In this document: piece after piece, positions 10,204-20,100 of the stretch
Layout of the letters: the number at the start of each line of letters is the position of its first letter
Numbering within the stretch: position 1 is the stretch's first letter
Assembly: GCA_018993265.1 (NCBI GenBank)
Contig: JAGKSW010000018.1
Span: forward strand, 1 to 64,000
Source: Nostoc sp. TH1S01
Lineage (GTDB): Bacteria > Cyanobacteriota > Cyanobacteriia > Cyanobacteriales > Nostocaceae
Length of the DNA stretch: 64,000 nt
Direction of reading: 5' to 3'
Program-made: the position numbers and the translations under genes
Notes under the pieces: generated by a model
Database searches by the model: none
What the model was told of the DNA's origin: nothing
What the model saw: the letters and a program-made list of their open reading frames with translations, nothing else

Positions 10204-11181
10204 CTATTTAAATTTAGATGAATTGCGTAAATATCGATAAATGAGCCACGCCACAATTGCAAAAAATAGATTTAGTAAACAGCGACTCAATATAAACTGT
10301 AAAATCTCTGGATAAAAAAGCTGTGACCAACTCAAAGGACTGAGAATTCTGGCTAACAGAAAAAGTCCGAAAATAGCATTACCGCCAAGGATGAGGGCGA
10401 ATAACACTAAGCCTCTTTGCCAAGCACGATGTTGGGGTGTATAACCAGAAATTAAGATGATTCGGTGTTGGCTTTGTACTTTTCGCAGTAATTGTTCCAG
10501 TCGCCAAAACATCCACAATAAAAAGGGAAATAAACCATAACTGAGAAAGTTGACTGGTGGTACATAACGCCAAGCAATAGATAAAACATTCACCAGTGCA
10601 TGACAGATAACGGAATTTAGTAATGCTTGAGGAATTAAAAGGGAATGGAGAGTGGGGAGTAGGGAGTGGGTTTTCCGATTTTTAGCAAGATAAATTCCTA
10701 AAGCATAACCCCAAGGTGCAGAAAACATTGCATGAACTGGTGTACCAATACTTCGGTCAAGAATCGATGCTGTACCGTAGTAAAAGTAAATCCAGTTTTC
10801 TTCGGCGGTGAAACCTAAAGCCACAGCAATAGTAAATAACAAAATGCTACTGCTGCGGAATCGATATCTGCGTTGCAGATAGATTGTGGGGAGAAGAACA
10901 GCAATGAATTTGCAACCTTCTTCAATTGGGCCGATTTCTATCAGTTGACGTAAGGCTGCACCAAAAAGCGATCGCTGAATTTGTTGCCAATTTACAATCG
11001 AATTAAATGCAAGTTCCGCCAACCATTGTAAGCCCAGGGCTACACCACCAGAAATTGCTCCGGCTAGAAAAAATAACAGCAAGCGCAGTAAAGCCGGAGC
11101 AAAGGCAACACGGTAATAGTAATAACCTAAAAGTAACAGTGGTGGAATTGTCGCCCACAGTATTAAAGCTAAATTAGTCAC
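10204..11181 (-). CDS. PrsW-family intramembrane metalloprotease
   Basis: A polytopic 325-residue membrane protein. PrsW hallmarks are present: EEGCK (the EExxK motif), then AEENWIYF, HAMFSAPWGYALG and CHALVN, which provide the conserved acidic and histidine residues of the membrane-embedded active site. Relatives cleave membrane substrates, as PrsW does with an anti-sigma factor in Bacillus; the substrate here is unknown. The GTG start overlaps the end of the upstream methyltransferase gene by 8 bp, so the two form an operon. A hydrophilic loop (THSLLPTLHSLL) is encoded by a heptamer array inserted in frame. Confidence 0.85.
   Translation of the reverse strand: MTNLALILWATIPPLLLLGYYYYRVAFAPALLRLLLFFLAGAISGGVALGLQWLAELAFNSIVNWQQIQRSLFGAALRQLIEIGPIEEGCKFIAVLLPTIYLQRRYRFRSSSILLFTIAVALGFTAEENWIYFYYGTASILDRSIGTPVHAMFSAPWGYALGIYLAKNRKTHSLLPTLHSLLIPQALLNSVICHALVNVLSIAWRYVPPVNFLSYGLFPFLLWMFWRLEQLLRKVQSQHRIILISGYTPQHRAWQRGLVLFALILGGNAIFGLFLLARILSPLSWSQLFYPEILQFILSRCLLNLFFAIVAWLIYRYLRNSSKFK
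10641..10670 (-). repeat. Heptamer (GGGAGTR) array inside prsW
   Basis: Four degenerate copies of a GGGAGTG/GGGAGTA 7-mer lie within the prsW coding sequence without breaking its frame. They are read on the minus strand as a Ser/Leu/Pro-rich loop, a likely extramembrane segment. Confidence 0.7.
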
Positions 11182-12094
11182 GCACCTTAGTAATTACAGT
11201 CCGGTGGCGGGGGCTATTGCTGGTAATTGTAGGACGTTGGAAACCTGCATCCATCAATGCTTGCTCAATATCCAAAGAGAAGTACTCATCTAAATATGGT
11301 TCAGTACTCTTGAGCAACGTCAAAATGTAGGGGGGCATTTTTTTGTAAATCTCCGATTTGGGATTCATGTCCATAATTGCCAAATGGCCACCAGGACGCA
11401 ACAACCGCCGTGCTTCTGCAAAAATTTGGCGAGTTGGTGCTTGGGGTAATTCATGACAAATCAGAAACAGCGAAACCAAATCAAAAGATGCATCTGGTAG
11501 TCCTGTCGATTCCGCTGCGGCATGAAGCCAATTGATATTAGCTTGACGTTGCTGGGCGCGGTAGTTAGCAACAGCTAAAAAGTAAGGAGATAAATCTAAA
11601 CCTGTCACTTTAGCTTGGGGATAAACCTGCTGCAAAGCAAAGGTACTTAATCCTACACTACATCCCATATCCAGAATGTCGCGCGGTTCTTGAGGGAGAA
11701 AGGGTTTGAGAATATTATGATAACTTTGCCGGAGTTGGCGATCGCCTTCAGCCTCAGCACCAGGCCAAATTTTCGCGTGAACAGCATGAGCAGCAGGTTC
11801 TACTTCAAAAGCCGCTTGCCAACTCAGATTGCCATTGTCGTAGGCATGAAATGAAGTGACATAATAATCTGGATAGGAAAGCTGCGGATTTTGTACTTGC
11901 GCTAAATCTGTTGACCAATCACGCGCTTGTAGTTTCTCTACTTCTTTTGTCCAAGGCACACCAATTTTTTCAGCGCGTTTAATCATCATTTGCCGGGCTT
12001 GGTGCTTGGCTAAGTTGGCTAAAGGCTTGATTGCCAAAATGCCGTTTACCAGGTTAACAGCCAAGTTAGGAGAGTTTTGTACAGCAGCGGTCAT
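11174..12094 (-). CDS. Class I SAM-dependent methyltransferase
   Basis: 306 residues with a Rossmann-fold methyltransferase core. Motif I is DILDMGCSVGLSTFAL, followed by KVTGLDLSPYF (motif II acidic residue) and a post-motif segment FDLVSLFLICHELPQ. The roughly 100-residue N-terminal extension, ending near YVTSFHAYDNGNLSW, is typical of a cyanobacterial methyltransferase group of unknown substrate. The gene is the first of a two-gene operon with prsW (8-bp overlap). It could act on a small molecule, lipid or quinone; the sequence does not say which. Confidence 0.85.
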   Translation of the reverse strand: MTAAVQNSPNLAVNLVNGILAIKPLANLAKHQARQMMIKRAEKIGVPWTKEVEKLQARDWSTDLAQVQNPQLSYPDYYVTSFHAYDNGNLSWQAAFEVEPAAHAVHAKIWPGAEAEGDRQLRQSYHNILKPFLPQEPRDILDMGCSVGLSTFALQQVYPQAKVTGLDLSPYFLAVANYRAQQRQANINWLHAAAESTGLPDASFDLVSLFLICHELPQAPTRQIFAEARRLLRPGGHLAIMDMNPKSEIYKKMPPYILTLLKSTEPYLDEYFSLDIEQALMDAGFQRPTITSNSPRHRTVITKVRD

Positions 12095-12291
12095 AAGTTG
12101 ATTTGCATTGAACAGCCTTTTTTACTTATGACATAATTCCTGCAAGCCAGTCTAGAAATAGTTAAGTTCCGTAACTGAGTGCTAAGTCAAGGAATGATAG
12201 TTCTGATCAATCTTAAGTAGTTGAACAAAATTAAATTCAACGGTGGAGATAGGGAACAGGGAACGGGGAACAGGAAAACAACGTTGTGTAA
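12095..12291. repeat. Spacer with GGGAACA-type heptamers
   Basis: A short heptamer array (GGGAACAGGGAACGGGGAAC) lies at about 12252-12275, just downstream of the histidine kinase stop. The rest is AT-rich and holds the upstream region of the methyltransferase-prsW operon. Confidence 0.5.
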
Positions 12292-14058
12292 TTAATTCTG
12301 TCTAGTTACTGATGAAGGATAATGACGACCAGACTGATGGATGGGAATTTCTATGACAAATTCAGTTCCCTGTCCTAGTGCAGAATGACAGTACAGCTTG
12401 CCCTTGTGATTGCCTACTACAATTTGATAACTAATGGATAAGCCTAAGCCTGTGCCTTTTCCGACTGGTTTAGTAGTGAAAAAGGGGTCAAATAACTTCG
12501 CCTTTACTGTTTCATCCATCCCTGAACCGTTATCACTAATGTGAATTGAGATAGTTTTTTCTGCCAAGACTTGCGTAACAATATAAATTTTAGGGTTGAT
12601 TTTTTGTTGTAATTTGTGATGAGTAGAAGGTTGTTGATTGAAAGTTAACTCTTCTAACGCATCAATCGCATTGGATAAAAGATTCATGAAAACCTGATTC
12701 AGTTGACCAGGGTAACACTCAACCAAGGGTAACTGACCGTAATCTTTAATTACTTCAATTTTGCAAGAGCCTGTTTGGGCTTTGAGACGATTTTGCAGGA
12801 TCAGCAACGTACTTTCAATGCCTTCATGCACATTTGCTACTTTCAACTCAGCTTCATCCAGACGGGAGAAGTTGCGTAGAGATTGCACGATTCCCCGAAT
12901 GCGTTCTGTTCCTACTTTCATAGAACTAAGCAGTTTGGGAAAGTCTTGTTTGAGAAATTCTAGGTCGATGGCTTCCACTGCTGTTTGGATTGTTTCTGTG
13001 GAATGAGGATATTGTTGTTGGTAAAGGTCAATTAATTGTAATAAATCCTGAGTGTAGCTCTTAATATGAGTGAGATTGCCGTGAATAAAGCAAACTGGAT
13101 TATTAATTTCGTGAGCCACACCCGCAACCAGATTGCCTAAAGCAGACATTTTCTCACTTTGAATAATTTGCATTTGAGCTTGCTGCAACCCTTGGATAGC
13201 TTTCTCCAAATCTTGGGCTTGCTGCCGTAGCTTTGCTTCTGACTCCACTAAAGCGGCTTGGGCTTGCTTTCGCTGCGCTACTTCTTGTTCAAGTTGCTGG
13301 TAAGCTTCTACTCGTGTAGCGGCCTGTTGAATTGTATGGGCAAGGAATTGGATTTCGTTATTTGGCAATCCACGGGGCATGACAAAATGGTCAATGCTGT
13401 GACTATCGGTAACGGCTTTATTCAAACGTTGGAGCGGATGTAAGACAAATCGCTGAATCATGATTGTCATCAGCACTAGAATTGCTGACATCCCAATGAG
13501 TAGGATAATCGTAGAACTAGAGAGGGTTTGCCAAGCTTGCTGTTGTAGTTCCTTGACATCCAGAATAGCGATCGCTAACCCGCGTCGGTTTGCCTGACCA
13601 AACAGTGTACTGCTAAAAGGCAAAATTTGCACTAACGCTGGCTTACCGTCTATCGTGATTCTGAAACTCCCTTCCAAGCCTGTTTGAGAAGACTGTTTTA
13701 GCACATGAGCCAGGTTTGGGTGAATTGAAGCATAAGGTGGGTTTTGTAGTTCTGCTCCACTCCTTGCTATGGTTTGTCCATTTGGACTGACGATCGCAAC
13801 TTCTATCACTGTTGGTAGTGTGGCGTAGTTTTGTACCACTCGCTTGATAATGCTCGTATTTCCCAGTTCGATTAATCCTTCTGTGGAAAACCCGACTCCT
13901 TGGGTAATTGATTGGCCACGTTGTTCTAGTTCCTGCTCCAGCTTTGATTGAATTAAGAAGTAGTTTAATCCCAATGTAGTTAAGCCAACCGTTGCTAGAG
14001 AAATTCCAAAACCCATCAGTAGTTGGTGCGATAAGTGATTTTTAGATGGCTGGCTCAT
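12292..14058 (-). CDS. Membrane sensor histidine kinase coupled to a binding protein
   Basis: The start chosen is the ATG that overlaps the upstream stop as ATGA; an ATG three codons earlier is possible. The protein has about 588 residues. TM1 lies near residues 10-30, followed by a periplasmic domain of about 130 residues. TM2 (STIILLIGMSAILVLMTIM) precedes a HAMP domain and a Gln-rich coiled coil. The phosphoacceptor motif is GVAHEINNP (His near 316). The HATPase domain shows N box LLSNAIDAL, G1 DNGSGM and G2 GKGTGLGLS. No receiver domain and no adjacent response regulator are present. Its gene follows a substrate-binding protein with a 4-bp overlap, so the binding protein probably feeds a ligand signal to the kinase. 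Confidence 0.92.
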   Translation of the reverse strand: MSQPSKNHLSHQLLMGFGISLATVGLTTLGLNYFLIQSKLEQELEQRGQSITQGVGFSTEGLIELGNTSIIKRVVQNYATLPTVIEVAIVSPNGQTIARSGAELQNPPYASIHPNLAHVLKQSSQTGLEGSFRITIDGKPALVQILPFSSTLFGQANRRGLAIAILDVKELQQQAWQTLSSSTIILLIGMSAILVLMTIMIQRFVLHPLQRLNKAVTDSHSIDHFVMPRGLPNNEIQFLAHTIQQAATRVEAYQQLEQEVAQRKQAQAALVESEAKLRQQAQDLEKAIQGLQQAQMQIIQSEKMSALGNLVAGVAHEINNPVCFIHGNLTHIKSYTQDLLQLIDLYQQQYPHSTETIQTAVEAIDLEFLKQDFPKLLSSMKVGTERIRGIVQSLRNFSRLDEAELKVANVHEGIESTLLILQNRLKAQTGSCKIEVIKDYGQLPLVECYPGQLNQVFMNLLSNAIDALEELTFNQQPSTHHKLQQKINPKIYIVTQVLAEKTISIHISDNGSGMDETVKAKLFDPFFTTKPVGKGTGLGLSISYQIVVGNHKGKLYCHSALGQGTEFVIEIPIHQSGRHYPSSVTRQN

Positions 14059-15113
14059 AACTTCCATCCTGTTATGGCTTCATTGACAAGTGCGGTATTA
14101 ATGTCTACATCTTGCCGAATCACTCGACCATGACGCGGATCTGCTTGCAGCAGTTGCACAATGTCTCCTTTTGCCGAATTGAGACGGCCCTCTGCGGCAA
14201 ACATCCGTCGGTTTAAAGTAATATCTCCTTTTTTTAACCCAGCATAATCACTGCCAAAAGACTCACCACTTTGCCCTAATTTTTCTCCTACAGTGTTAAA
14301 CACTTTTGTCGGTTGCGTTTCAACGGCGTGCATCACATCAAACCAAGCCAGTATAAATTGCTTGAGTTCTGCTTTTTTCGTTTTGACTGTACTTTCACTA
14401 GACATCAAGATATCAATTACCAGACTGTCCACTTGCTTTGTCGTGTGAATCACATTACCCTTGATACTCTTGGCAGTTTCTCCTAGCATTGGTTCCCACA
14501 GCACAGCAGCATCAATTTCACCTGTTTTGATTTTCTCGGCTGCTACATCATTGGAGAAATCTCGAATCTGAACTTCAGAAGGCTTGATTTGATGAGCTTT
14601 TAAGGCTTCCAGTAAAATTAAATGGTTGACAGTTCCCAGTTTTGCCCCGACCTTTTTACCGCGCAAATCTGCGATGGATTTAATTTCTGGACGGGCAACA
14701 ATTCCGTCTGCACCCGCAGAGATATTAGTTGTCATTAATACCACAGGCTGATCATTGCCCGGATCAACTTGCATCACATCCCAAAAAGAAACAAATGCTG
14801 CATCTAATCCACCTCGGAGTACAGCCCGACTGGAATCTTGCTGGTTATCGAATCGCACCAACTCAACTTCTAGCCCCCGCTGTTTAAAAATTCCAGAGGG
14901 TTGAGCATAGCGTACAATATCAAACCCTGCCCAGCTTGTAATTCCAACCCGAAGCGGTTTAAAAGATTGGTTTTGTCCAAGACTACAGCCACTGCTCACA
15001 AAGGTAAGGCAAACAGTGATTACAAACAAACACAACAAGGTAGGCTTGATACCTAACCTCAACTTTTGCTGCCACCAGATACCCAATTTGCCAATAATCT
15101 GAGCAACTTTCAT
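14055..15113 (-). CDS. Lipoprotein ABC-type substrate-binding protein (NMT1/THI5-like)
   Basis: 352 residues. An N-terminal hydrophobic stretch ends in a lipobox (VSSGC, Cys near 43), so it should be a membrane-anchored periplasmic lipoprotein. The mature part opens LRVGITSWAGFDIVRYA and contains DLRGKKVGAKLGTVNH and GEIDAAVLWEP, typical of the NrtA/SsuA/TauA/THI5-like group that binds nitrate, sulfonates, taurine or pyrimidine precursors. No permease or transport ATPase is encoded nearby. Instead the next gene, overlapping by 4 bp, is a histidine kinase. It is probably a ligand receptor for signalling rather than a transporter part. The ligand is unknown. Confidence 0.88.
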   Translation of the reverse strand: MKVAQIIGKLGIWWQQKLRLGIKPTLLCLFVITVCLTFVSSGCSLGQNQSFKPLRVGITSWAGFDIVRYAQPSGIFKQRGLEVELVRFDNQQDSSRAVLRGGLDAAFVSFWDVMQVDPGNDQPVVLMTTNISAGADGIVARPEIKSIADLRGKKVGAKLGTVNHLILLEALKAHQIKPSEVQIRDFSNDVAAEKIKTGEIDAAVLWEPMLGETAKSIKGNVIHTTKQVDSLVIDILMSSESTVKTKKAELKQFILAWFDVMHAVETQPTKVFNTVGEKLGQSGESFGSDYAGLKKGDITLNRRMFAAEGRLNSAKGDIVQLLQADPRHGRVIRQDVDINTALVNEAITGWKL

Positions 15114-15453
15114 GACCTACAAATCCTAACTCTGGGAAAACTTTACTTAAAACTAATAATTCCCAAAAATTTAGTAGGCATAACGTTTGCGTTCACCAAA
15201 CCCCTTCGGCATAAGGAATAGGGAACAGGCAATAGGCAACATTAACTTTCGTTCAAGACGAGGTTTTGGGTGGGTTCTAAATCCCCATCTAAAACTAGTC
15301 CGTTCTCTATTCCCTGTTCCCTGTTAAGCGCCGCTAACTGTCAAAGAATCGACAATGTTGTTCTGCTGCCAGAGGTAATGAAAAAAGATTAACCTTTAGA
15401 ATTAAAATGCTTTGGGATAATTGCTCTAGGTACGGAGGGAGGAAAGTTAAGCA
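15114..15453. repeat. Divergent spacer with inverted heptamer arms
   Basis: This spacer lies between the binding-protein gene and exbB, which diverge. An array of the GGGAACA/AATAGGC type at about 15208-15240 has a complementary partner (ATTCCCTGTTCCCTGTT) at 15308-15326, so the region can form a hairpin. A purine-rich GGAGGGAGGAAAG at 15436-15448 is the likely exbB ribosome binding site. Promoters for both genes must lie here. Confidence 0.55.
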
Positions 15454-16209
15454 GTGGATATTTTAGACCTGTTTCAAAAGGGTGGGCCAGCGATGTGGCC
15501 TTTGGCAGTTCTGTCAATTCTGGCTTTGAGTGTAATTTTAGAGCGTTTGTGGTTTTGGTTGCGGATTTTAAATCAAGAAAAGGAAATAGTTAACCGTGTA
15601 CTAGATGCAGCCCAAGAGAATTGGGATATAGCAGCAGATATTGCCAAACAAGCCACAGATCAGCCAATTGGGCGATTTCTCTACGCACCTTTACGCTTGC
15701 TAAAGGTTGATTTAGAAACTTTTCGTTTAGCACTAGAAGCTACAGCAGAAGACGAATTAGCTGGGATGCGTCGCGGTGAAAAACTCTTAGAAGCAGTGAT
15801 TGCACTTTCCCCACTGTTGGGATTATTGGGTACAGTGTTGGGTTTGATACAGTCTTTGCGCTCAATTCGGATTGGCGATTTAGGTACAGAATCGACGGCT
15901 GGGGTAACTACAGGGATTGGTGAATCTTTGATTAGTACTGCCGCAGGGTTAATAGTCGCAATTATTAGTTTGGTCTTTTATCGGCTATTCCAAGGTTTTT
16001 TGGTGAACCAAGTCAAAGTTTTTCGCAAGGCGGGGAATGAGTTGGAATTACTTTATCGTCAATCTCCACCAGAATTTAGCAAAGGTACAGCAATTGTGCA
16101 TGAAGCTTCTCGTGAAAATGTTAGTCCACCCCGCAAAAAAGCTAAAAATCTATTTTCGCCACCTCCAGAAGAACCAAATGTGACTGATTCATTAGATCCT
16201 GAGCAATAA
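15454..16209 (+). CDS. exbB: MotA/TolQ/ExbB proton channel family protein
   Basis: 251 residues. The N-terminal membrane segment ([19 protein letters not shown]) carries the family's first helix. The conserved MotA_ExbB domain at about 100-190 contains [19 protein letters not shown] and [17 protein letters not shown], the two helices of the channel. The start is GTG, chosen for the strong GGAGG-rich site upstream. With ExbD it would form a proton-driven inner-membrane motor that energises TonB-dependent uptake or Tol-like envelope functions. exbD follows after a 198-bp repeat-containing gap. No tonB is visible nearby. Confidence 0.9.
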   Translation: MDILDLFQKGGPAMWPLAVLSILALSVILERLWFWLRILNQEKEIVNRVLDAAQENWDIAADIAKQATDQPIGRFLYAPLRLLKVDLETFRLALEATAEDELAGMRRGEKLLEAVIALSPLLGLLGTVLGLIQSLRSIRIGDLGTESTAGVTTGIGESLISTAAGLIVAIISLVFYRLFQGFLVNQVKVFRKAGNELELLYRQSPPEFSKGTAIVHEASRENVSPPRKKAKNLFSPPPEEPNVTDSLDPEQ

Positions 16210-16407
16210 GCAGAAGGCAGGAGGCAGAAGAATTTTAGATTTTAGATTGCTGATTTTAGATTGAAAGATTGTCCTAATCTAAAATCCGTCTTGAAAAGTT
16301 TGCTCAAATCGGGGAACCCGCCCAACGCACTGGCTCAACTTTTCGCAAAATTTAAAATCAAAAATTGATTTACTCAACACTTTGTTATAACTAAAATTTC
16401 TCAGAAG
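16210..16407. repeat. exbB-exbD spacer with heptamer and hairpin sequence
   Basis: A short GCAGGAG-type heptamer stretch (about 16210-16235) is followed by an inverted pair built on AATCTAAAAT / ATTTTAGATT (about 16231-16285). The unusually long gap for an exbB-exbD pair is filled by repeats, so the two genes may still be co-transcribed. Confidence 0.45.
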
Positions 16408-17061
16408 ATGAAAGTTAATCTGCATACTCCAGTTGAAGAAGTACAAATTCAAATCATTCCTTTAATTGATGTTGTTTTTTGTATTTTGACGTTTTTTTTG
16501 TTAGCAGCATTGCAATTTACTCGCCAACAAGCTATTAACGTTGATTTGCCCAAAGCTTCTACAGGGACATCTGCTATTGCTGGACAAAATAGTAGTCAAA
16601 TTGTGACTATTGATGCTGTAGGCAATACTTATATTGAAAAACAACCTGTAAAACGAGAGGAATTAGCCGAGAGACTAAGGCAATATCTCCAACAAAATCC
16701 TGACGGGATTTTGGTATTAAATGCTTCCAGAACTGCGACTTATAATGATGTTGTGGAAACGCTAGATTTGTTGCGACAAGTAGGAGGCGATCGCGTTTCT
16801 CTAGGAATTATCCCAGGGCCTGGTCAACCTTCCACTACTCAACCTAATCAACTGCCAGAATCTTATTTTCCAACTAATCCTGGCGTGCCAGCTGCACCAG
16901 TTCCTGAAATTAATCCCCAGGGAACTTTTAATCCCAATATCCCTATTAACCCTAACCAAATACCGTCAACAGGAGAAGGCGTGATTCCTGCTGTGCCGAA
17001 TGCACCAGCAACACAAGTACCAGTAGCACCAGGAACAACTAATTCTGTCCCTAAAAGATAA
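16408..17061 (+). CDS. exbD: ExbD/TolR family protein with a long Pro/Asn-rich tail
   Basis: 217 residues. The N-terminus has the single membrane helix with the essential aspartate (IIPLIDVVFCILTFFLLAAL). The periplasmic domain, about residues 60-135, includes DGILVLNASRTATYNDVVE. The last 80 residues are a Pro/Asn/Gly-rich extension (PGVPAAPVPEINPQG and similar) not usual in ExbD. Such a tail could span the periplasm the way the TonB or TolA linker does. It partners ExbB upstream. The stop is followed by a GTAGAGACG stem-loop facing the convergent RTX gene. Confidence 0.9.
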   Translation: MKVNLHTPVEEVQIQIIPLIDVVFCILTFFLLAALQFTRQQAINVDLPKASTGTSAIAGQNSSQIVTIDAVGNTYIEKQPVKREELAERLRQYLQQNPDGILVLNASRTATYNDVVETLDLLRQVGGDRVSLGIIPGPGQPSTTQPNQLPESYFPTNPGVPAAPVPEINPQGTFNPNIPINPNQIPSTGEGVIPAVPNAPATQVPVAPGTTNSVPKR

Positions 17062-17077
17062 TATTGCACCCAATCGT

Positions 17078-17106
17078 GTAGAGACGTTGCATTGCAACGT
17101 CTCTAC
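17078..17106. terminator. GTAGAGACGTTGCA palindrome between convergent genes
   Basis: A perfect 14-bp inverted repeat with a 1-nt centre lies 16 bp after the exbD stop and 22 bp before the stop of the convergent RTX gene. A second copy is at 35677-35705, so it is a dispersed repeat. Its position suggests it serves as a bidirectional terminator. Confidence 0.6.
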
Positions 17107-17128
17107 TAAATTGATGTTTTAGCGATCG

Positions 17129-20100
17129 CTAAACAACCACAAAATTGCTTTCTGTTAGTGACGACACATCATATAGTTGAGCAAATTGTACTTGACTAAA
17201 TCCACCAGCACTGCCATCTTGGTCAAAATACAGCGCACCAGTGGTGAAGTCATAAATAAATCGCTGCTCGGTTGTGGTTGCCGATGCTCCCAGAGTAAAC
17301 TGACTAGCTGAGAGTGAACCTGCTAACAACCCACCACCAAAACCAGCTGCTGATACTTGAATGAGTTCATTAGCCGCATCGAAGTCATAGAGACTATCAA
17401 CGCCTTCAGTAAAATTATTGAAGACAAAGGTATCATTACCGCCATAGCCATAAATGACATCGTTACCGCTACCACCGATGAGGATATCATTGCCATTGCC
17501 ACCATACAAGGTATCATCTCCAGCAGCACCGTTAAGGTTGTTATTCCCAGAGGCATCATAGGCAGAGAGAAAATCATTGCCCTCCCCACCATCCAGTAGG
17601 TTAGCGCCACTTGAATAGTCCACAATCAAGGCATCGTCACCAGCGCCACCGTTGAGTGTGTTATTGCCTGACGTAGAAACAAAGACAGTTACATTTTGAT
17701 TCGATTCATAGTCGTATTTCTCGTAGCTACCGTAGCCAGAAGCAGTGAGATAATCATTGCCTTCACCACCATCGAGCAGGTTATTACCTGTTGAATAGTC
17801 AACATTTAATGTATCGTCACCAACGCCACCATTGAGTGTGTTATTCCCTGATGCAGAAACAAAGACAGTTACATAATATTGACCGTATTCATAGTCGTAT
17901 GCCTCGTAGCTACCGTAGCCAGAAGCAGAGAGATAATCATTGCCTTCACCACCATCAAGTAGGTTATTACCTGTTGAATAGTCAACATTCAATGTATCGT
18001 CACCCGCACCACCGTTGAGAGTGTTATTGCCTGATGCAGAAAAATAAAAAGTTGCACCGTATTCATTGTAGCTACCGTAGCCAGAAGCAGAGAGATGGTC
18101 ATTGCCTTCACCACCATCGAGTAGGTTATTACCTGTTGAATAGTCAACATTCAATGTATCGTCACCCGCACCACCGTTGAGAGTGTTATTGCCTGTCGTG
18201 GAAACATAGACAAAATATCCTGGGAAGTAGTAGTTTTCGTACTGTATGTACTCATAACCAGAGGCACTCAGAGAATCATTCCCATCACCGCCATCCAAAA
18301 GGTTATCACCCGTTGAATAGTTAGCACTCAACTCATCGTCACCAGCACCACCATTGAGGGTGTTATTACCAGAAGTGAATAGATAAGTGCGATATCCATA
18401 ATAATCTGAATAATATTCATAGCCAGAGGCAGACAGGGAATCATTGCCATCGCCTCCATCCAACAGGTTATTGCCACTGGAAGCATTGACATTCAAGATA
18501 TCGTCACCAGTACCTGCATTGAGGGTGTTATTACCTGAGTTGTAGTAATCGCGATCGCCATAGTAGCCTTCCGTGTAGTACCTACCACTAGCAGTTAAGA
18601 TATCATTGCCATTACCGCCATTCAAAAGGTTATCGCCTCTAGAATTATTGGCACTCAACTCATCATCACCAGCACCACCATCAAGGGTGTTATTGCCCAC
18701 AGATAAGAAAGTGCTGAGGGAATCGTCACCATCGCCACCGTTGAGTGTGTTATTCCCTACTGAAAAGTTAGCACTTAACTGATCGTCACCAGTACCACCG
18801 TTAAGTATGTTATTGCGGCTGGAAAAGTTAGCACTCAGAGAATCATTACCATCACCACCATCCAGTTGGTTATTACCTGATGAATAATTAACCTGCAAAT
18901 TATCATTACCAGCACCACCATAGAGGGTGTTATTGCCAGATCCGCCAATAACCACATAATCTCTGAAGATAGAAACTCTGTAGCCAGAGGCACTCAAATA
19001 ATCATTCCCATCGCCCCCATCCAGTAAGTTGTTGCCTGTGGAGCCGTCAACGTTCAAGCTATCGTTACCAGCACCACCATTGAGGGTATTATTGCCTGAT
19101 GCAGCATAGCCATAGTAATCATAGTAGTATATCTCATAGTAGTTGGCTGATGCACTCAAATAATCATTGCCATCGCCCCCATTCAGCACATTATCCCCTG
19201 TGGAAAAGTCAACATTCAAGCTATCGTCACCAGCACCACCATTGAGGGTATTATTGCCTGATGAGGTGTAGAGCAAAGAGTTGTACGAGTAGTAGTCGAA
19301 TCCTATGTAGCCAGAGGCACTCAGAGAATCATTGCCATCGCCACCATCCAGTAGATTATTACCTGTGGAATAGTCAACTTTCAAATTATCGTTACCAGCA
19401 CCACCATTGAGAATGTGATTGCCTGACGCGGCATAACCATAACTATAATATTGGTAGTTGTCGTAGTCGAAGTAGCTATCGAAGTAGCCGGAGATGGAAA
19501 TATTGTCATCGTATGGTGTACCAAAGACTGTTAAGCTTTCAACATTGCTGTAGCTGACTTGGTTCGTGCTTGCGGTAATTGAGCCTTGGTTAGTGGCTGC
19601 ATCGAAACTTGAGGTGATTCCGGCACTAGCATTACTGTAATCAATAGACAGGTCATCATCACCCGTCCCACCATCCACTGTTTGAGTCGCTAAAGAAGAG
19701 GGCGCGATCGCTGGGGCGCTGATATAGAAAGAATCATTGCCGTCACCACCGTTAAGGGTATTATTGCCAGACGTGAAATAGGCGATGAGAGAATCATTAC
19801 CATCCCCTCCATCCAGTAAATTATTGCCAATTGAATAGTTAACACTTAAACTATCGTCACCAGCGCCACCGTTGAGTGTGTTATTGCCTGACGCAGAAAC
19901 AAAGACAGTTACATATTGACCGGATTCATAGTCGTATTTCTCGTAGCTACCGTAGCCAGAAGCAGAGAGATAATCATCTCCCTCACCACCATCGAGCAGA
20001 TTATCACCTGTGGAATAGTCAACATTTAATGTATCGTCACCCGCACCACCGTTGAGTGTGTTATTACCTCTTGTGGAAACATAGACAGTTTCCCCGTAGT

